Part shown: piece after piece, positions 29,989-39,772 of the stretch | Position numbering within the stretch: position 1 is the first letter of the stretch | How the letters are laid out: each line of letters begins with the position of its first letter | DNA from: Kovacikia minuta CCNUW1 | GTDB lineage: Bacteria; Cyanobacteriota; Cyanobacteriia; Leptolyngbyales; Leptolyngbyaceae | Reading direction: 5' to 3' | DNA length: 64,000 nucleotides | NCBI RefSeq assembly: GCF_020091585.1 | Contig: NZ_CP083582.1 | Location: 2,046,001-2,110,000, forward strand | The notes under the pieces: model-generated | Database searches by the model: none | Seen by the model: the letters and a program-made list of their open reading frames with translations, nothing else | Told to the model about the DNA's origin: nothing | Translations under genes and position numbers: made by a program

Positions 29989-30246
29989 TTATGTCTTAAG
30001 GGAAGCGATCGTAAAATTCAGATAAGAGTAGGGAAATCAGATCTCGAATTTTGCGGAGGGATTAGAGAAAACTGTCAAGCTCCAGGTAGAGATTTATCCG
30101 GCACGATGGCATTATTCCCTAACTGAGAGGAGAAAACACATCTGGAAACTACCGATACTGTAGGGAAAGAAAAAGTATTTTCCGTAGGATTACTGGAAGT
30201 CTGAGGTGTGAAATTTACAAAAAAGGAGTCTATGTTCTCTGCCTGT

Positions 30247-30540
30247 CTAGTCCCTGAACCCCAAACCCTGGTCCCTGGTCTCCATTCCTAGCCCCTTCTC
30301 CGTAACCCGAAAGCGAATCGGGCCTTTCGTCTTAAGCGGATCAACAACCTTTCCTCGCTGGGTTGCTTCAATATCGCCGGATTTGACCAGTTCGGCACCG
30401 ACTGAGCGCACCTCTGGCATCAGCGATCGCCAATTTTCTCCACCGATCGCTCTGGCAACTTCCGAAGGACAAATGGTTTTTTCTAAACCCCGATCGCAAA
30501 CCTGGGCAAGAATGACCTGGCGAATAGGCGTCCGCTCCAT
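30247..30540 (-). CDS. DUF3253 family protein
   Basis: 97 residues. A winged-helix-like DUF3253 domain: IRQVILAQVCDRGLEKTICPSEVARAIGG, split here as IRQVILAQVCDRG and TICPSEVARAIGG, then GDIEATQRGKVVDP. The last dozen residues (METRDQGLGFRD) come from a CCCTGGT-type repeat tract at 30244-30290 and are not conserved. Its ATG overlaps by 1 bp the stop of the upstream gene (TAATG), so they form an operon. Confidence 0.8.
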   Translation of the reverse strand: MERTPIRQVILAQVCDRGLEKTICPSEVARAIGGENWRSLMPEVRSVGAELVKSGDIEATQRGKVVDPLKTKGPIRFRVTEKGLGMETRDQGLGFRD

Positions 30541-30827
30541 TACCAGTAGGCGGGCACTGCGTCGTTATCGTCTAACGAAGGCGGGGGATAGTTGGGATAG
30601 TTGGGGGGAGCAGAGTTGGGATAGTTGGAGGGGGGTGGTTGGGTGGAATAGGGGCTTTGTTGAGGGCGAGGGGAATTGGGTGTTTGAGGGGTTGAACCGT
30701 TATTGCCAAGCTGATTGCTCGACCAGGGGAGGGCAGAGAAGAAACCCTGGAACGGGGAAAATCCGATGACCCGCAGCACAGCTAAAAGTAAAAATAAAGC
30801 AATTAAACCCGCAAATATCCGACCCAT
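30540..30827 (-). CDS. Small membrane-anchored proline-rich protein
   Basis: 95 residues: one N-terminal membrane helix (FAGLIALFLLLAVLRVIGF), then a disordered tail rich in Pro, Asn, Ser and Tyr (PPPSNYPNSAPPNYPNYPPP). No family recognised. It starts 3 bp past the lysS stop and overlaps DUF3253 by 1 bp, so lysS, this gene and DUF3253 are likely one transcript. Confidence 0.65.
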   Translation of the reverse strand: MGRIFAGLIALFLLLAVLRVIGFSPFQGFFSALPWSSNQLGNNGSTPQTPNSPRPQQSPYSTQPPPSNYPNSAPPNYPNYPPPSLDDNDAVPAYW

Positions 30828-30830
30828 GCT

Positions 30831-32378
30831 TCAATCCTCCTCAGCTTTCTCTGGTTTCAGTAGGGGGAAGGCGATCGCATCCCGAATACTGGCGCAATCC
30901 GTTAACAGCATGACCAGGCGATCGATACCAATCCCCAACCCACCCGTGGGAGGCATGCCGTATTCCAGGGCAGTCAGGAAATCTTCATCCACACTATGGG
31001 CTTCCAGATCACCCGCTGCCTTGCGGTCTGCCTGGGCTTCCAACCGCTGCCGCTGATCGATCGGATCAGTTAACTCCGAGAAACTATTTGCCGTTTCCCT
31101 GCCCACAATAAACAATTCAAACCGTTCGACCAGCCCGGGCTTAGAGCGATGGGGTTTTGCCAGGGGTGAGATTTCCACCGGGTAATCAGTCACAAAAGTT
31201 GGTTGAATCAGAGTTTCTTCCACCTTTTGCTCAAAAGCTTCATTCAGCAGGTTGCCGATCGTTTCACATTTTTCGACTTCCTCCAGCCCCGCATCTACCG
31301 CTGCTTGCTTGGCTTCTGCCAGCGTACCAAATTGGCTGAAATCCAATCCAGTTTTTTCCTGTACCAGATCATGCATGGTCACTCTGCGCCAGGGCGGGGT
31401 GAGGTCGATCGTCGTTCCCTGGTAGGTAATGTGCAATGTGCCCAACACATCCTGCGCCGCAGTGGTGATGATGGCTTCCGTCAGCTGCATCATGTCGTTG
31501 TAGTCGGCGTAGGCCTGGTAGACCTCGATCGTCGTAAACTCCGGGTTATGGCGGGTCGAAACCCCCTCGTTGCGGAAAATCCGCCCCAGTTCAAATACCT
31601 TCTCAAACCCACCCACAATTAACCGCTTCAGGTGCAACTCGGTGGCAATCCGGAGATACAGATCCATTTCCAAAGTGTTGTGGTAAGTGATGAACGGACG
31701 TGCCTCCGCTCCGCCCGCCTCCGTTTGCAACACAGGGGTTTCAATTTCGATAAAGCCCTGCTGATCCAGGTAGCGGCGCATCGAAGCGGTAATCAGTGCC
31801 CGCCGCCGAAAGGTTTCCCGCACTTCCGGATTGACGATCAAATCCACATAGCGTTGCCGATAGCGCTTGGCAACATCCGTCAGCCCGTGCCACTTGTCGG
31901 GCAGGGGCAGCAAGGATTTGGTCAGGACGGCATACTCCTTGACGTAGACCGAAAGTTCTCCCTTTTCCGTCCGTTTGATCGTGCCCTTGACGCCCAGAAT
32001 ATCGCCCACATCGGTCAATTGCTTCAAGTGATTGAAGGCGTTCGGCATCTCTGCCATGCTCTGTTCAATCCGGGCTTTCTCCAGATAAAGTTGAATCGTT
32101 CCTGTTTCATCCTGCAAATTAAAAAAAGCCAGTTTGCCAAATACTCGTCGCGCCAGAATTCGACCGGCGATCGACACTTCCATTGCCACCTCTTCCCCAT
32201 TTGCCAGCTCGGCAAACTTAGATTGCAAATCCGCCGCATGGTGCGTCACGTCCCAGCGGTAGGCATAGGGAATCTGTCCGGCTTGTTTCAACTGCTCAAC
32301 CTTTGCCAACCGGGTGGCACGAATTTCTTCCAGCGTCGAGGTCGATTGGGATTCAGGCTGAGCGCGATCGGAGGGCAT
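30831..32378 (-). CDS. lysS: Lysyl-tRNA synthetase, class II
   Basis: 515 residues from the start chosen at 32378 ([11 protein letters not shown]); a longer frame to 32423 is open but not conserved. An N-terminal OB-fold anticodon-binding domain ([21 protein letters not shown]) is followed by the class II core: motif 2 [14 protein letters not shown], and motif 3 [14 protein letters not shown] near the end. It charges tRNA-Lys. First gene of a likely three-gene transcript. Confidence 0.97.
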   Translation of the reverse strand: MPSDRAQPESQSTSTLEEIRATRLAKVEQLKQAGQIPYAYRWDVTHHAADLQSKFAELANGEEVAMEVSIAGRILARRVFGKLAFFNLQDETGTIQLYLEKARIEQSMAEMPNAFNHLKQLTDVGDILGVKGTIKRTEKGELSVYVKEYAVLTKSLLPLPDKWHGLTDVAKRYRQRYVDLIVNPEVRETFRRRALITASMRRYLDQQGFIEIETPVLQTEAGGAEARPFITYHNTLEMDLYLRIATELHLKRLIVGGFEKVFELGRIFRNEGVSTRHNPEFTTIEVYQAYADYNDMMQLTEAIITTAAQDVLGTLHITYQGTTIDLTPPWRRVTMHDLVQEKTGLDFSQFGTLAEAKQAAVDAGLEEVEKCETIGNLLNEAFEQKVEETLIQPTFVTDYPVEISPLAKPHRSKPGLVERFELFIVGRETANSFSELTDPIDQRQRLEAQADRKAAGDLEAHSVDEDFLTALEYGMPPTGGLGIGIDRLVMLLTDCASIRDAIAFPLLKPEKAEED

Positions 32379-32503
32379 ACTTAAAAGTAATTTGGGGGAT
32401 AGAACCGGACAAACACGGGTCAACTCATTATAAGGGTAAGCGATGATGGGAGGATGGGCATGAAGGCTAAAGGATAAAGGATGAGGGAAAAAATCTTGGC
32501 TGT

Positions 32504-32571
32504 CAGATCCCCGATTTCTAAATTGAATTCAACTAAACCAATCAAGGTTAAATAAAGAAGTCGGGGATCTG
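32504..32571. repeat. Hairpin of the TCCCCGA...TCGGGGA family
   Basis: CAGATCCCCGATTTCT pairs with AAGTCGGGGATCTG across a 38-base loop. Same outer sequence as the hairpins at 17522 and 50065. It lies in the 420-bp spacer 32379-32798 between divergent lysS and the Uma2 gene; nothing else in that spacer is clearly functional. Confidence 0.6.
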
Positions 32572-32798
32572 AATCCCGCTCAGGGAGGTGATGTAATTTG
32601 CTCAATCACATCGGGAATATTCTCGTATTGCGATGAAATGGTAACGTTTTTTAATCGAGCTGCTCAAGGAAGGGACGCCGTTTTCCTTGAAATCGATTGA
32701 ATGGATACGTCGCCTGGATACTAGTGAGTCAAAGCTTTCTACGCAGGGCAATAGAATGGGGTTAGTAGCACACTGGTAGCCCTGGAGGTAATCCTCAA

Positions 32799-33362
32799 AT
32801 GGTACAAACACCATTGAAAGCCCTGACATTGGAGGAATTTCTGCAACAACCAGAAACGAAACCCGCCAGTGAATATATTGATGGTCAAATTATTCAGAAA
32901 CCGATGCCGCAAGGGAAACATAGCGTGGTTCAAGGAGAGCTTGTACCCACAATTAATCAAGCTGTAAAGCCTCAACGCCTTGCGCGTGCGTTTCCTGAAT
33001 TGCGGTGTACCTTTGGCGATCGCTCAACCGTCCCCGACATTGCAGTTTTTGTTTGGAGTCGAATCCCGCGCGATGAGAATGGAGAAGTAGCTAACAGCTT
33101 TCCCCTCGCTCCAGATTGGACGATTGAAATCCTCTCTCCTGAGCAGAGCCAAACAAAGGTGACAAAGAATATTTTGCATAGTTTGAAGTACGGCACCCAA
33201 ATGGGTTGGTTGATTGACCCGGATGAGAAAACGGTATTTGTGTATCGTCCCAAACAAGAAACCGAAGTCTTTGACCAACCAGATGCGCTTCTGCCTGTAC
33301 CATCCTTTGCCAGTGAACTCCAACTAACCGTGCAAGATCTGTTCGCCTGGTTGTCGGAATAA
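32799..33362 (+). CDS. Uma2 family (DUF820) nuclease-fold protein
   Basis: 187 residues of the Uma2/DUF820 family, a PD-(D/E)XK-like fold abundant in cyanobacteria: LTLEEFLQQPETKPASEYIDG, TVPDIAVFVW (the acidic D of the core) and APDWTIEILSPEQSQTK with E...Q. The true role of the family is not established. Stands alone between lysS and metH. Confidence 0.85.
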   Translation: MVQTPLKALTLEEFLQQPETKPASEYIDGQIIQKPMPQGKHSVVQGELVPTINQAVKPQRLARAFPELRCTFGDRSTVPDIAVFVWSRIPRDENGEVANSFPLAPDWTIEILSPEQSQTKVTKNILHSLKYGTQMGWLIDPDEKTVFVYRPKQETEVFDQPDALLPVPSFASELQLTVQDLFAWLSE

Positions 33363-33493
33363 ACCTGTGTATCACTCAACTACCTGCTACCTACCACCTA
33401 CCACCTGTCACCTGACCCCTGTTCTCCCATTTGCTTTTCTCCCCCAATTTTTTGCACAATCTTTAGAATGAGATGAATTTTTGAAATAGACCA

Positions 33494-33523
33494 AAATTCT
33501 CTGAACATGGGTTCAGAGAATTT
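33494..33523. promoter_or_regulatory. Perfect 13-bp hairpin upstream of metH
   Basis: AAATTCTCTGAAC (33494-33506), loop ATGG, GTTCAGAGAATTT (33511-33523). It ends 54 bp before the metH start. It could be a terminator for the Uma2 gene, an operator or part of a leader. No B12-box of a cobalamin riboswitch is visible. Confidence 0.45.
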
Positions 33524-33577
33524 GTTCGATAAATGAAGCTATTTGCACCCCTGACCCTGATTGGATAGGTACACCGG

Positions 33578-36500
33578 ATGACTAACCCCTTTCTCGATCG
33601 CCTCCACCACCCCGATCGCCCCGTGATTGTTTTCGATGGCGCAATGGGGACAAATTTGCAGGTTCAAAATTTGACTGCTGCCGATTTTGGCGGTCCCGAA
33701 TATGAGGGTTGCAATGAGTACCTGGTTTACACCAAACCGGAAGCTGTGGCGAAAGTCCATCGGGATTTTCTCGCTGCTGGGGCAGATGTAATTGAAACCG
33801 ATACCTTTGGCTCCACCTCAATTGTCCTGGCAGAATATGACCTGGCGGACAAAGCCTATGAACTGAACAAGCAGGCTGCTGAACTGGCAAAGAAAGTCAC
33901 TGCCGAATTCTCGACCCCCGACAAACCCCGCTTCGTTGCCGGATCGATGGGGCCGACCACCAAACTTCCCACCCTGGGGCACATCGATTACGACACGATG
34001 AAAGCCGCCTTTGCTGAACAGGCAGAAGGGCTGTACGACGGGGGTGTTGACCTGTTTATTGTGGAAACCTGCCAGGATGTGTTGCAAATTAAAGCCGCCC
34101 TGAATGGGATTGAAGAACTGTTTGCCAAAAAGGGCGATCGCCGTCCGCTCATGGTTTCTGTCACCATGGAAACCACGGGGACGATGCTGGTTGGCTCCGA
34201 TGTTTCCGCCATGCTGGCGATTCTGGAACCCTACCCGATCGACATTTTAGGGTTAAACTGCGCCACGGGACCCGATCGGATGGCTGAACATATCAAATAT
34301 CTTGCCCAACACTCGCCTTTTGTCGTTTCCTGCATTCCCAACGCTGGACTCCCCGAAAACGTCGGTGGACACGCCCACTACAAATTGACCCCGATGGAGC
34401 TGCGCATGGCACTGATGCGCTTTGTCGAAGACCTGGGAGTCCAGGTGATTGGTGGCTGTTGCGGTACCCGTCCTGAACATATTCAGCAACTCGCAGACAT
34501 TTCGGCAGCCCTCAAGCCTAGGGAACGTCCCATTCGTGCTCCCTTTTGGGAGTTGAATGGGCAGGCTCCTGACCGCGATCCTCGTCCTGCCTTGCACTAT
34601 GTTCCTTCCGCCGCTTCCATCTATGCAGCCCAACCCTACGAACAGGACAATTCGTTCCTCATTATCGGTGAACGGCTGAATGCCAGTGGTTCCAAGAAGG
34701 TACGGGAACTGTTGAATGCAGAAGACTGGGATGGGCTGGTGTCGGTGGCTCGATCGCAGATGCGCGAAGGTGCCCACATCCTGGACGTGAACGTGGATTA
34801 CGTCGGGCGAGATGGGGTGCGCGACATGCACGAACTGGTGTCCCGTCTGGTCACGAACGTCAACCTCCCCCTGATGCTCGACTCGACTGAGTGGGAAAAG
34901 ATGGAAGCGGGCTTGAAAGTTGCCGGGGGCAAATGCTTACTCAACTCGACGAACTACGAAGACGGCGAACCCCGTTTCCTGAAGGTGCTGGAGCTTGCCA
35001 AAGAGTACGGTGCAGGTGTGGTCGTCGGCACGATCGATGAAGACGGAATGGCCCGCACGGCAGAGAAAAAATTTGAAATTGCCCAACGGGCTTATCGGCA
35101 GGCACTCGAATTTGGCATTCCGGCCCACGAAATCTTCTTCGACCCACTGGCGTTACCCATTTCTACAGGGATTGAGGAAGACCGGGCAAACGGGCGCGCC
35201 ACGATCGAAGCCATCCGGCGCATGCGGCAAGACCTCCCCGGTTGCCACATCATTCTGGGGGTTTCCAATATTTCCTTCGGTTTAAGCCCCGCTGCCCGGA
35301 TCGTGTTGAACTCCGTATTTCTGCATGATGCCGTTGAGGCTGGTATGGATGGGGCGATCGTCAGTGCGGCAAAAATCCTACCTCTGGCAAAAATCGATCC
35401 CAAACATCAGGAAGTCTGCCACCAGTTGATCTACGACCAGCGCCAGTTTGAAGGCGAGGTCTGTGTCTACGACCCACTGACGGAACTGACCCAACTATTT
35501 GAAGGCGTTTCGGCAAAAGAAGCCAGAGCGTCTAAGGATCTGCTGACGGATCTGCCTGTGGAGGAGCGGCTGAAACGCCACATTATCGACGGCGAAAGAA
35601 TCGGATTGGAGGATTCCCTCACCCAGGCGCTGGAAACCTACGCACCATTGCATATCATCAACACCTTTTTGCTGGACGGCATGAAAGTCGTTGGCGATTT
35701 ATTCGGTTCCGGGCAGATGCAGTTGCCCTTTGTGCTGCAATCCGCCGAAACGATGAAAGCTGCGGTTGCTTACCTGGAACCCTTTATGGAGAAATCCGAA
35801 GCGGGCAACAACGCCAAAGGCACCTTCATCATTGCCACCGTCAAAGGCGACGTTCACGACATTGGCAAAAACCTGGTTGATATTATCCTCTCTAACAACG
35901 GCTACCGGGTCATTAACCTGGGCATCAAACAGCCCGTCGATAACATCATCGAAGCCTACAACCAGCACAAAGCTGACTGCATTGCCATGAGTGGTTTGCT
36001 GGTTAAATCCACTGCCTTCATGAAAGAAAACCTGGAGGTCTTCAACGATCGCGGCATCACCGTTCCCGTGATCCTGGGTGGTGCAGCCCTGACCCCCAAA
36101 TTCGTCTACGAAGATTGCCAGAACACCTATAAGGGCAGAGTCATTTACGGCAAAGACGCCTTTTCCGATCTCCACTTCATGGACAAACTAATGCCCGCCA
36201 AGGCAGCGGAGAATTGGGATGACACTAAGGGATTCCTGGATGAAGCAGGGAGTCAGGAGGCAGAAGGCAGAAGGGAGGAGCCAGGAGCCAGGAATCAGGA
36301 GCCAGAATTAACTCAAAACTCCTCCCCCACACCCCACACCCCACACCCCACACCCCTTGTCGAAGATACCCAACGTTCCGAAGCGATCGCTGTCGATATC
36401 CCCCGTCCCACCCCTCCCTTCTGGGGTACCAAAATTCTGCAACCGGAAGACATTCCCTGGGATGAACTCTTCTGGTATCTGGATTTGCAGGCATTGATTG

Positions 36501-37219
36501 CCGGACAGTGGCAGTTCCGCAAGCCCCGGGAACAATCGCGGGAGGAATATGACCAGTTCTTGCAAGCAAAAGTCTACCCCCTGTTAGAAGAATGGAAGCA
36601 GCGGATTGTCGCCGAAAAACTCCTCCAACCCCAGGCAATTTACGGTTACTTCCCCTGTCAAGCCGATGGAAATCGTCTGCATCTCTACGATCCCCACACC
36701 CCACACCCCACACCCCACACCCCGATCGCCAGCTTCACCTTCCCCCGCCAAAAATCCCTCCGGCGCTACTGCATCGCCGACTTCTATGCCCCCAAAGAGT
36801 CTGGGCAAGTCGATGTCTTTCCGATGCAAGCGGTGACGATGGGTGAAGTTGCGACGGAGTACGCGAAGCAGCTATTCGAGTCAAACCAGTACACCGATTA
36901 CCTTTACTTTCACGGCATGGCAGTCCAACTGGCGGAAGCGCTGGCAGAATGGATTCATGCCCGCATTCGGCAGGAACTGGGATTGGGTGGTGAAGATCCG
37001 GATAACATCCGGGATGTGCTGGCCCAACGCTATCGCGGTTCTCGCTATAGCTTTGGCTATCCCGCCTGCCCCAATATTCAAGACCAGTACACGCTGCTGG
37101 ATTTATTGGATGCCAAGCGGATTCACCTGCACATGGATGAAAGCGAACAACTTTATCCGGAGCAATCAACCACCGCGATCGTTGCCTACCATCCCGCCGC
37201 CAAGTACTTTAGCGCTTAA
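33578..37219 (+). CDS. metH: Cobalamin-dependent methionine synthase
   Basis: 1213 residues. Order of domains: homocysteine-binding barrel with the zinc cysteines Cys228, Cys294 and Cys295; methyltetrahydrofolate-binding barrel (about 350-620, [15 protein letters not shown]); cap and B12 domain with the lower axial ligand His760 in DVHDIGKN; and AdoMet reactivation domain (about 960-1213). Two heptad-repeat insertions are in frame: about residues 890-930 between the B12 and reactivation domains, and 1038-1050 ([15 protein letters not shown]) within the reactivation domain. Both fall in expected loops. It makes methionine with methyl groups that can derive from the glycine cleavage system encoded earlier. 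Confidence 0.96.
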   Translation: MTNPFLDRLHHPDRPVIVFDGAMGTNLQVQNLTAADFGGPEYEGCNEYLVYTKPEAVAKVHRDFLAAGADVIETDTFGSTSIVLAEYDLADKAYELNKQAAELAKKVTAEFSTPDKPRFVAGSMGPTTKLPTLGHIDYDTMKAAFAEQAEGLYDGGVDLFIVETCQDVLQIKAALNGIEELFAKKGDRRPLMVSVTMETTGTMLVGSDVSAMLAILEPYPIDILGLNCATGPDRMAEHIKYLAQHSPFVVSCIPNAGLPENVGGHAHYKLTPMELRMALMRFVEDLGVQVIGGCCGTRPEHIQQLADISAALKPRERPIRAPFWELNGQAPDRDPRPALHYVPSAASIYAAQPYEQDNSFLIIGERLNASGSKKVRELLNAEDWDGLVSVARSQMREGAHILDVNVDYVGRDGVRDMHELVSRLVTNVNLPLMLDSTEWEKMEAGLKVAGGKCLLNSTNYEDGEPRFLKVLELAKEYGAGVVVGTIDEDGMARTAEKKFEIAQRAYRQALEFGIPAHEIFFDPLALPISTGIEEDRANGRATIEAIRRMRQDLPGCHIILGVSNISFGLSPAARIVLNSVFLHDAVEAGMDGAIVSAAKILPLAKIDPKHQEVCHQLIYDQRQFEGEVCVYDPLTELTQLFEGVSAKEARASKDLLTDLPVEERLKRHIIDGERIGLEDSLTQALETYAPLHIINTFLLDGMKVVGDLFGSGQMQLPFVLQSAETMKAAVAYLEPFMEKSEAGNNAKGTFIIATVKGDVHDIGKNLVDIILSNNGYRVINLGIKQPVDNIIEAYNQHKADCIAMSGLLVKSTAFMKENLEVFNDRGITVPVILGGAALTPKFVYEDCQNTYKGRVIYGKDAFSDLHFMDKLMPAKAAENWDDTKGFLDEAGSQEAEGRREEPGARNQEPELTQNSSPTPHTPHPTPLVEDTQRSEAIAVDIPRPTPPFWGTKILQPEDIPWDELFWYLDLQALIAGQWQFRKPREQSREEYDQFLQAKVYPLLEEWKQRIVAEKLLQPQAIYGYFPCQADGNRLHLYDPHTPHPTPHTPIASFTFPRQKSLRRYCIADFYAPKESGQVDVFPMQAVTMGEVATEYAKQLFESNQYTDYLYFHGMAVQLAEALAEWIHARIRQELGLGGEDPDNIRDVLAQRYRGSRYSFGYPACPNIQDQYTLLDLLDAKRIHLHMDESEQLYPEQSTTAIVAYHPAAKYFSA
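36245..36356. repeat. Repeat insertion in the metH linker
   Basis: GGAGCCAGGAGCCAGGAATCA-like units and then four CCCCACA heptads encode [20 protein letters not shown] and [10 protein letters not shown] between the B12 and reactivation domains. A second tract of the same heptads is at 36690-36724. Both keep the frame. Confidence 0.85.
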
Positions 37220-37253
37220 GGGACAATCATTCTCACACCGCAGTAGGGCAAAA

Positions 37254-37391
37254 TCACTGCTGCTTGTCTCTATCTTTACTAAAGGCTTCCAGGAAGGCGA
37301 TCGCCGCTTTTACAAACATATTGTTCTCAGCAACATGCTTGGTTGTTTCGACAACGGCTGCTTTGCCACCCTGAAACCAGCGTTTGCGGTT
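37254..37391 (-). pseudogene. Copied 3' fragment of the HEAT/'NINTGDV' gene
   Basis: The fragment reads NRKRWFQGGKAAVVETTKHV then AENNMFVKAAIAFLEAFSKD and a stop at 37254. It is about 90% identical at the DNA level to the last 135 bp of the gene at 39773-40432. There is no start and no upstream part. It adjoins the DUF433 stop, so it is a leftover of a duplication of the NACHT/HEAT cassette. Confidence 0.8.
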
Positions 37392-37612
37392 TAGTAAGTC
37401 CCATCGAAGAATTGCCCATGTTTGACTAACTCAGTGGCAAGGGCAGCCTCGACCTGGGTTTGGGTGAGTTCGTATTCCTGCATAACGGCTTCTTTAGTCA
37501 TGCCACCTGCTAGGGAACCAAGAACAATGGAAACAGGAACACGGGTGCCCGTGATGACTGGAGTACCGTGGTGGATAGCTGGGTCTACGTTAATATAGGG
37601 TGCAATTTCCAT
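37391..37612 (-). CDS. DUF433 family antitoxin-like protein
   Basis: 73 residues, a DUF433 helix-turn-helix protein: INVDPAIHHGTPVITGTRVPV and a helical C-terminus. Members often act as antitoxins with a DUF5615 PIN-like toxin immediately downstream. No such toxin is present here; the site is occupied by the copied fragment. It may be an orphan antitoxin. Confidence 0.85.
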   Translation of the reverse strand: MEIAPYINVDPAIHHGTPVITGTRVPVSIVLGSLAGGMTKEAVMQEYELTQTQVEAALATELVKHGQFFDGTY

Positions 37613-37635
37613 GACTACTGCCGTTCTCTACTTCG

Positions 37636-38127
37636 CTATTCGCCTACTGCTCGCAAACTGTATTCATATAGTGCCTGCCCAACACGGAAGCCTGCCTGGG
37701 TAATTAATTGATCAAGTAACGGTTTTAAGGTTGGAATCAACCCTTGATCTTTTGCATTTATCAGAATTCCAACAATTCCCCGAATATTGATCCCATACTG
37801 TGTAGCGATCGTCCGCCCCAACCGTTCATCAATCAGTAGACGATCGGCATTTAATTCAAGAGCAAGTGCGATCGCTTCAGATTCGCCCGGATCGAGCGTT
37901 TGTTGAAGGGTTTGAACCAGTTGCAGGTTGGTTGGAATCTGAATTTCTAACCAGCCTGCTGTTACTAACGAAGTAATAATCAGCTGAATTTCATGTAGGC
38001 GCATGAGTTCATTATGAACGACAGGTGGAATTAAGATTTTGGGATAAATCTGCTGAAGTAGAGCAATTTTGCCAATGACAGCAAAGTTACTCAATGGCGA
38101 GGTATTGCTGACAACAAGCATTACCAT
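37636..38127 (-). CDS. DUF3368 PIN-like toxin
   Basis: 163 residues. PIN-like DUF3368 fold: VVSNTSPLSNFAVIG with the first acidic site replaced by the family's typical N/S pattern, PPVVHNEL, DPGESEAIALALE, and DRLLIDERLGR. It is paired with the UPF0175 gene upstream, with 7 bp overlap. The pair is a common cyanobacterial toxin-antitoxin-like module; activity is inferred from the family. Confidence 0.85.
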   Translation of the reverse strand: MVMLVVSNTSPLSNFAVIGKIALLQQIYPKILIPPVVHNELMRLHEIQLIITSLVTAGWLEIQIPTNLQLVQTLQQTLDPGESEAIALALELNADRLLIDERLGRTIATQYGINIRGIVGILINAKDQGLIPTLKPLLDQLITQAGFRVGQALYEYSLRAVGE

Positions 38128-38363
38128 CCTTCTTCGCGTAGGCTTTTCAGGTCTTGTTTGAGGTCGTCTACGTCATAGTGAATATTAATGCCGCGACTGG
38201 CAATTAATCTTTGAAATTCAATTTGATGCAGTCCGGCGAGTTGGCTAGCGCTGCCGAGGGTGATGCGTTCTTGTTGAAAAAGAGCAATGGCAAGCTCCTG
38301 GCGCAAATCCGCTTCAGTCAGTTGCAAATGGTCAGGCAGGTCGATCGTGATTTGCATATCCAC
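38121..38363 (-). CDS. UPF0175 family antitoxin
   Basis: 80 residues: TIDLPDHLQLTEADLRQELA, LFQQERITLGSASQLAG, and INIHYDVDDLKQDL at the end, which is the UPF0175 pattern. It overlaps the DUF3368 toxin gene by 7 bp and would be translated first. Confidence 0.88.
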   Translation of the reverse strand: MDMQITIDLPDHLQLTEADLRQELAIALFQQERITLGSASQLAGLHQIEFQRLIASRGINIHYDVDDLKQDLKSLREEGW

Positions 38364-38369
38364 ATCTCC

Positions 38370-38837
38370 TTACGAAGGTATATCAAAAGCTAGAATTGCT
38401 AGGAGTAACTCACGATCGCGATCGTCTGGATGAGAAACAACAAACCGAAACTGAGTTTCTGAATCGATATTCACTTCTCGCACAAAACTGGGTTGTCCTC
38501 GAATTACTTGTTGAATCTGCTGCAAAACAGCTGTAAAGTTTTTATTTCGATTGCATATCAACATTGCCAGCTTTGTGTCACGCCAGGTGACGTATCCCAG
38601 AAGTTGATCAAATGTTTCTTTCAACATCTATGAACCTTTCCAAAACTTGCACTCTGCGATAAAAATATTCTCTCCTCTAACATGTAGCAGAATATCTGTT
38701 TTCCCTTTGCTATTGAATGTTTCACCCGTAGCTTGTCCTTTATAATCAGCATTCAATTGAACTAGAAAATGGGTTCTTAATGATTCCTCTTGAATTGTTT
38801 TAAACGTTTCAGGATCTCTCTCCATCACTATGCTCAT
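38370..38837 (-). pseudogene. PD-(D/E)XK-type nuclease gene split by an in-frame TAG
   Basis: The first piece (38837 to 38628) has ESLRTHFLVQLNADYKGQA, GKTDILLHVRG and FIAECKFWKG: the D...ExK centre of the fold. A TAG at 38628-38630 stops it. The next codon, in the same frame, is ATG and begins MLKETFDQLLGYVTWRDTK, running to 38370. Relatives read across this point without a break, so one nonsense change (or a recoded amber) separates the active-site half from the C-terminal half. Upstream, the frame stays open to a stretch reading FYNYEIAQSAEE, which is copied from the tail of the NACHT protein; the normal N-terminus of the nuclease is missing. Confidence 0.7.
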
Positions 38838-38985
38838 ATTGGAAAGAATAGATAATATTCTCTCGTATTCCTCTTCCCCATTCCCTATTCCCCACTCCCC
38901 ACTCCCTTTCTCCTCCGCTGACTGAGCAATTTCGTAGTTGTAAAACTGGCATGATGCTTGATATTAGGAGAATTCGCGAATTCGC

Positions 38986-39408
38986 TCAAGGTTTAAGTAG
39001 CCGAAGGAAGCCAGCCTGTTCAAAGTGCTGATCGGTTGTGAGTGCTTCTTGAAGTCCTAACTGTTGCATGAGAACGAATGAGGTGCAGTCTACCAGCGAC
39101 CATGCCTTGTCAGATCTGTTTTTGCAAAGCTCCCAGGCAGTTGCGTCAGTCGTTTCATCAAGATGGATAATTTGCACATAGGGAGCAGCTTTGATCGTAT
39201 CGACAATTTGAAAGAGCTTGCTTCGAGGCACACGTAACGGACGATGAAGTAAGGCAACCAGTTCGGCAATAATGTAATTGGTTGTAATGATAGATTGCCC
39301 TTGCTGTCGAGCGCGTGCGAAACACTGAATTGCTTGGGCATGTTGTGGCTCTGCCTCGACCAATAAGCAAGACCAGCCAGAGGTATCGGCAAACAGATTA
39401 CTCGACAC
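38986..39408 (-). CDS. PIN domain ribonuclease toxin (VapC-like)
   Basis: 140 residues from a GTG start at 39408 (VSSNLFADTSGW); a longer frame to 39450 is open but would overlap the antitoxin further. The PIN acidic residues are in LFADTSGW, NYIIAELVALLHRP and KAWSLVDCTSFVLM, with TTDQHFEQAGF at the end. It overlaps the antitoxin gene by 11 bp. Probably cuts RNA when free of the antitoxin. Confidence 0.82.
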   Translation of the reverse strand: MSSNLFADTSGWSCLLVEAEPQHAQAIQCFARARQQGQSIITTNYIIAELVALLHRPLRVPRSKLFQIVDTIKAAPYVQIIHLDETTDATAWELCKNRSDKAWSLVDCTSFVLMQQLGLQEALTTDQHFEQAGFLRLLKP

Positions 39409-39655
39409 CGCGTAGCTCCTGGTAAAGAGCCTGACCAATATAGTAATCATGGTTGTCGGCTACATCCTTGATGTCGGTTTTGATGGAGCCAAACAGTTGC
39501 ACCAGTGGGTCGTCCCGGTCTAACTCTAAGTGGCTAACTGACTGCTCTAGAGATTGGAGTATCAGATTTTCCAGCGAAAGATTGAGTTTTTGAGCCTGAG
39601 CTGTTAACTTTAGCTCTAAATCTTCTGGAAGCTGAATAGTTAGTGATTTAGTCAT
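39398..39655 (-). CDS. Antitoxin partner of the PIN toxin
   Basis: 85 residues from ATG 39655 (MTKSLTIQLPEDLELKL), a ribbon-helix-helix-like N-terminus, then LSLENLILQSLEQS and an acidic tail DRDDPLVQLFGSIKTD that should fit the toxin. A TTG start 15 bp earlier is possible. Confidence 0.8.
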   Translation of the reverse strand: MTKSLTIQLPEDLELKLTAQAQKLNLSLENLILQSLEQSVSHLELDRDDPLVQLFGSIKTDIKDVADNHDYYIGQALYQELRGVE

Positions 39656-39772
39656 TTTATTTATTCCCAAAGAAAGTAGAATTTACTTGTCTTTTACTCC
39701 TTTTTACCTTCTTTCCAGCCCTCGTATACTGCGATCGCGATCGTCATTGCTGGGTGATCAACTACTTTAGTG

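Noticed and set aside
33363-33577. Cobalamin riboswitch before metH
   Set aside because: No B12-box-like sequence found; only a simple perfect hairpin.
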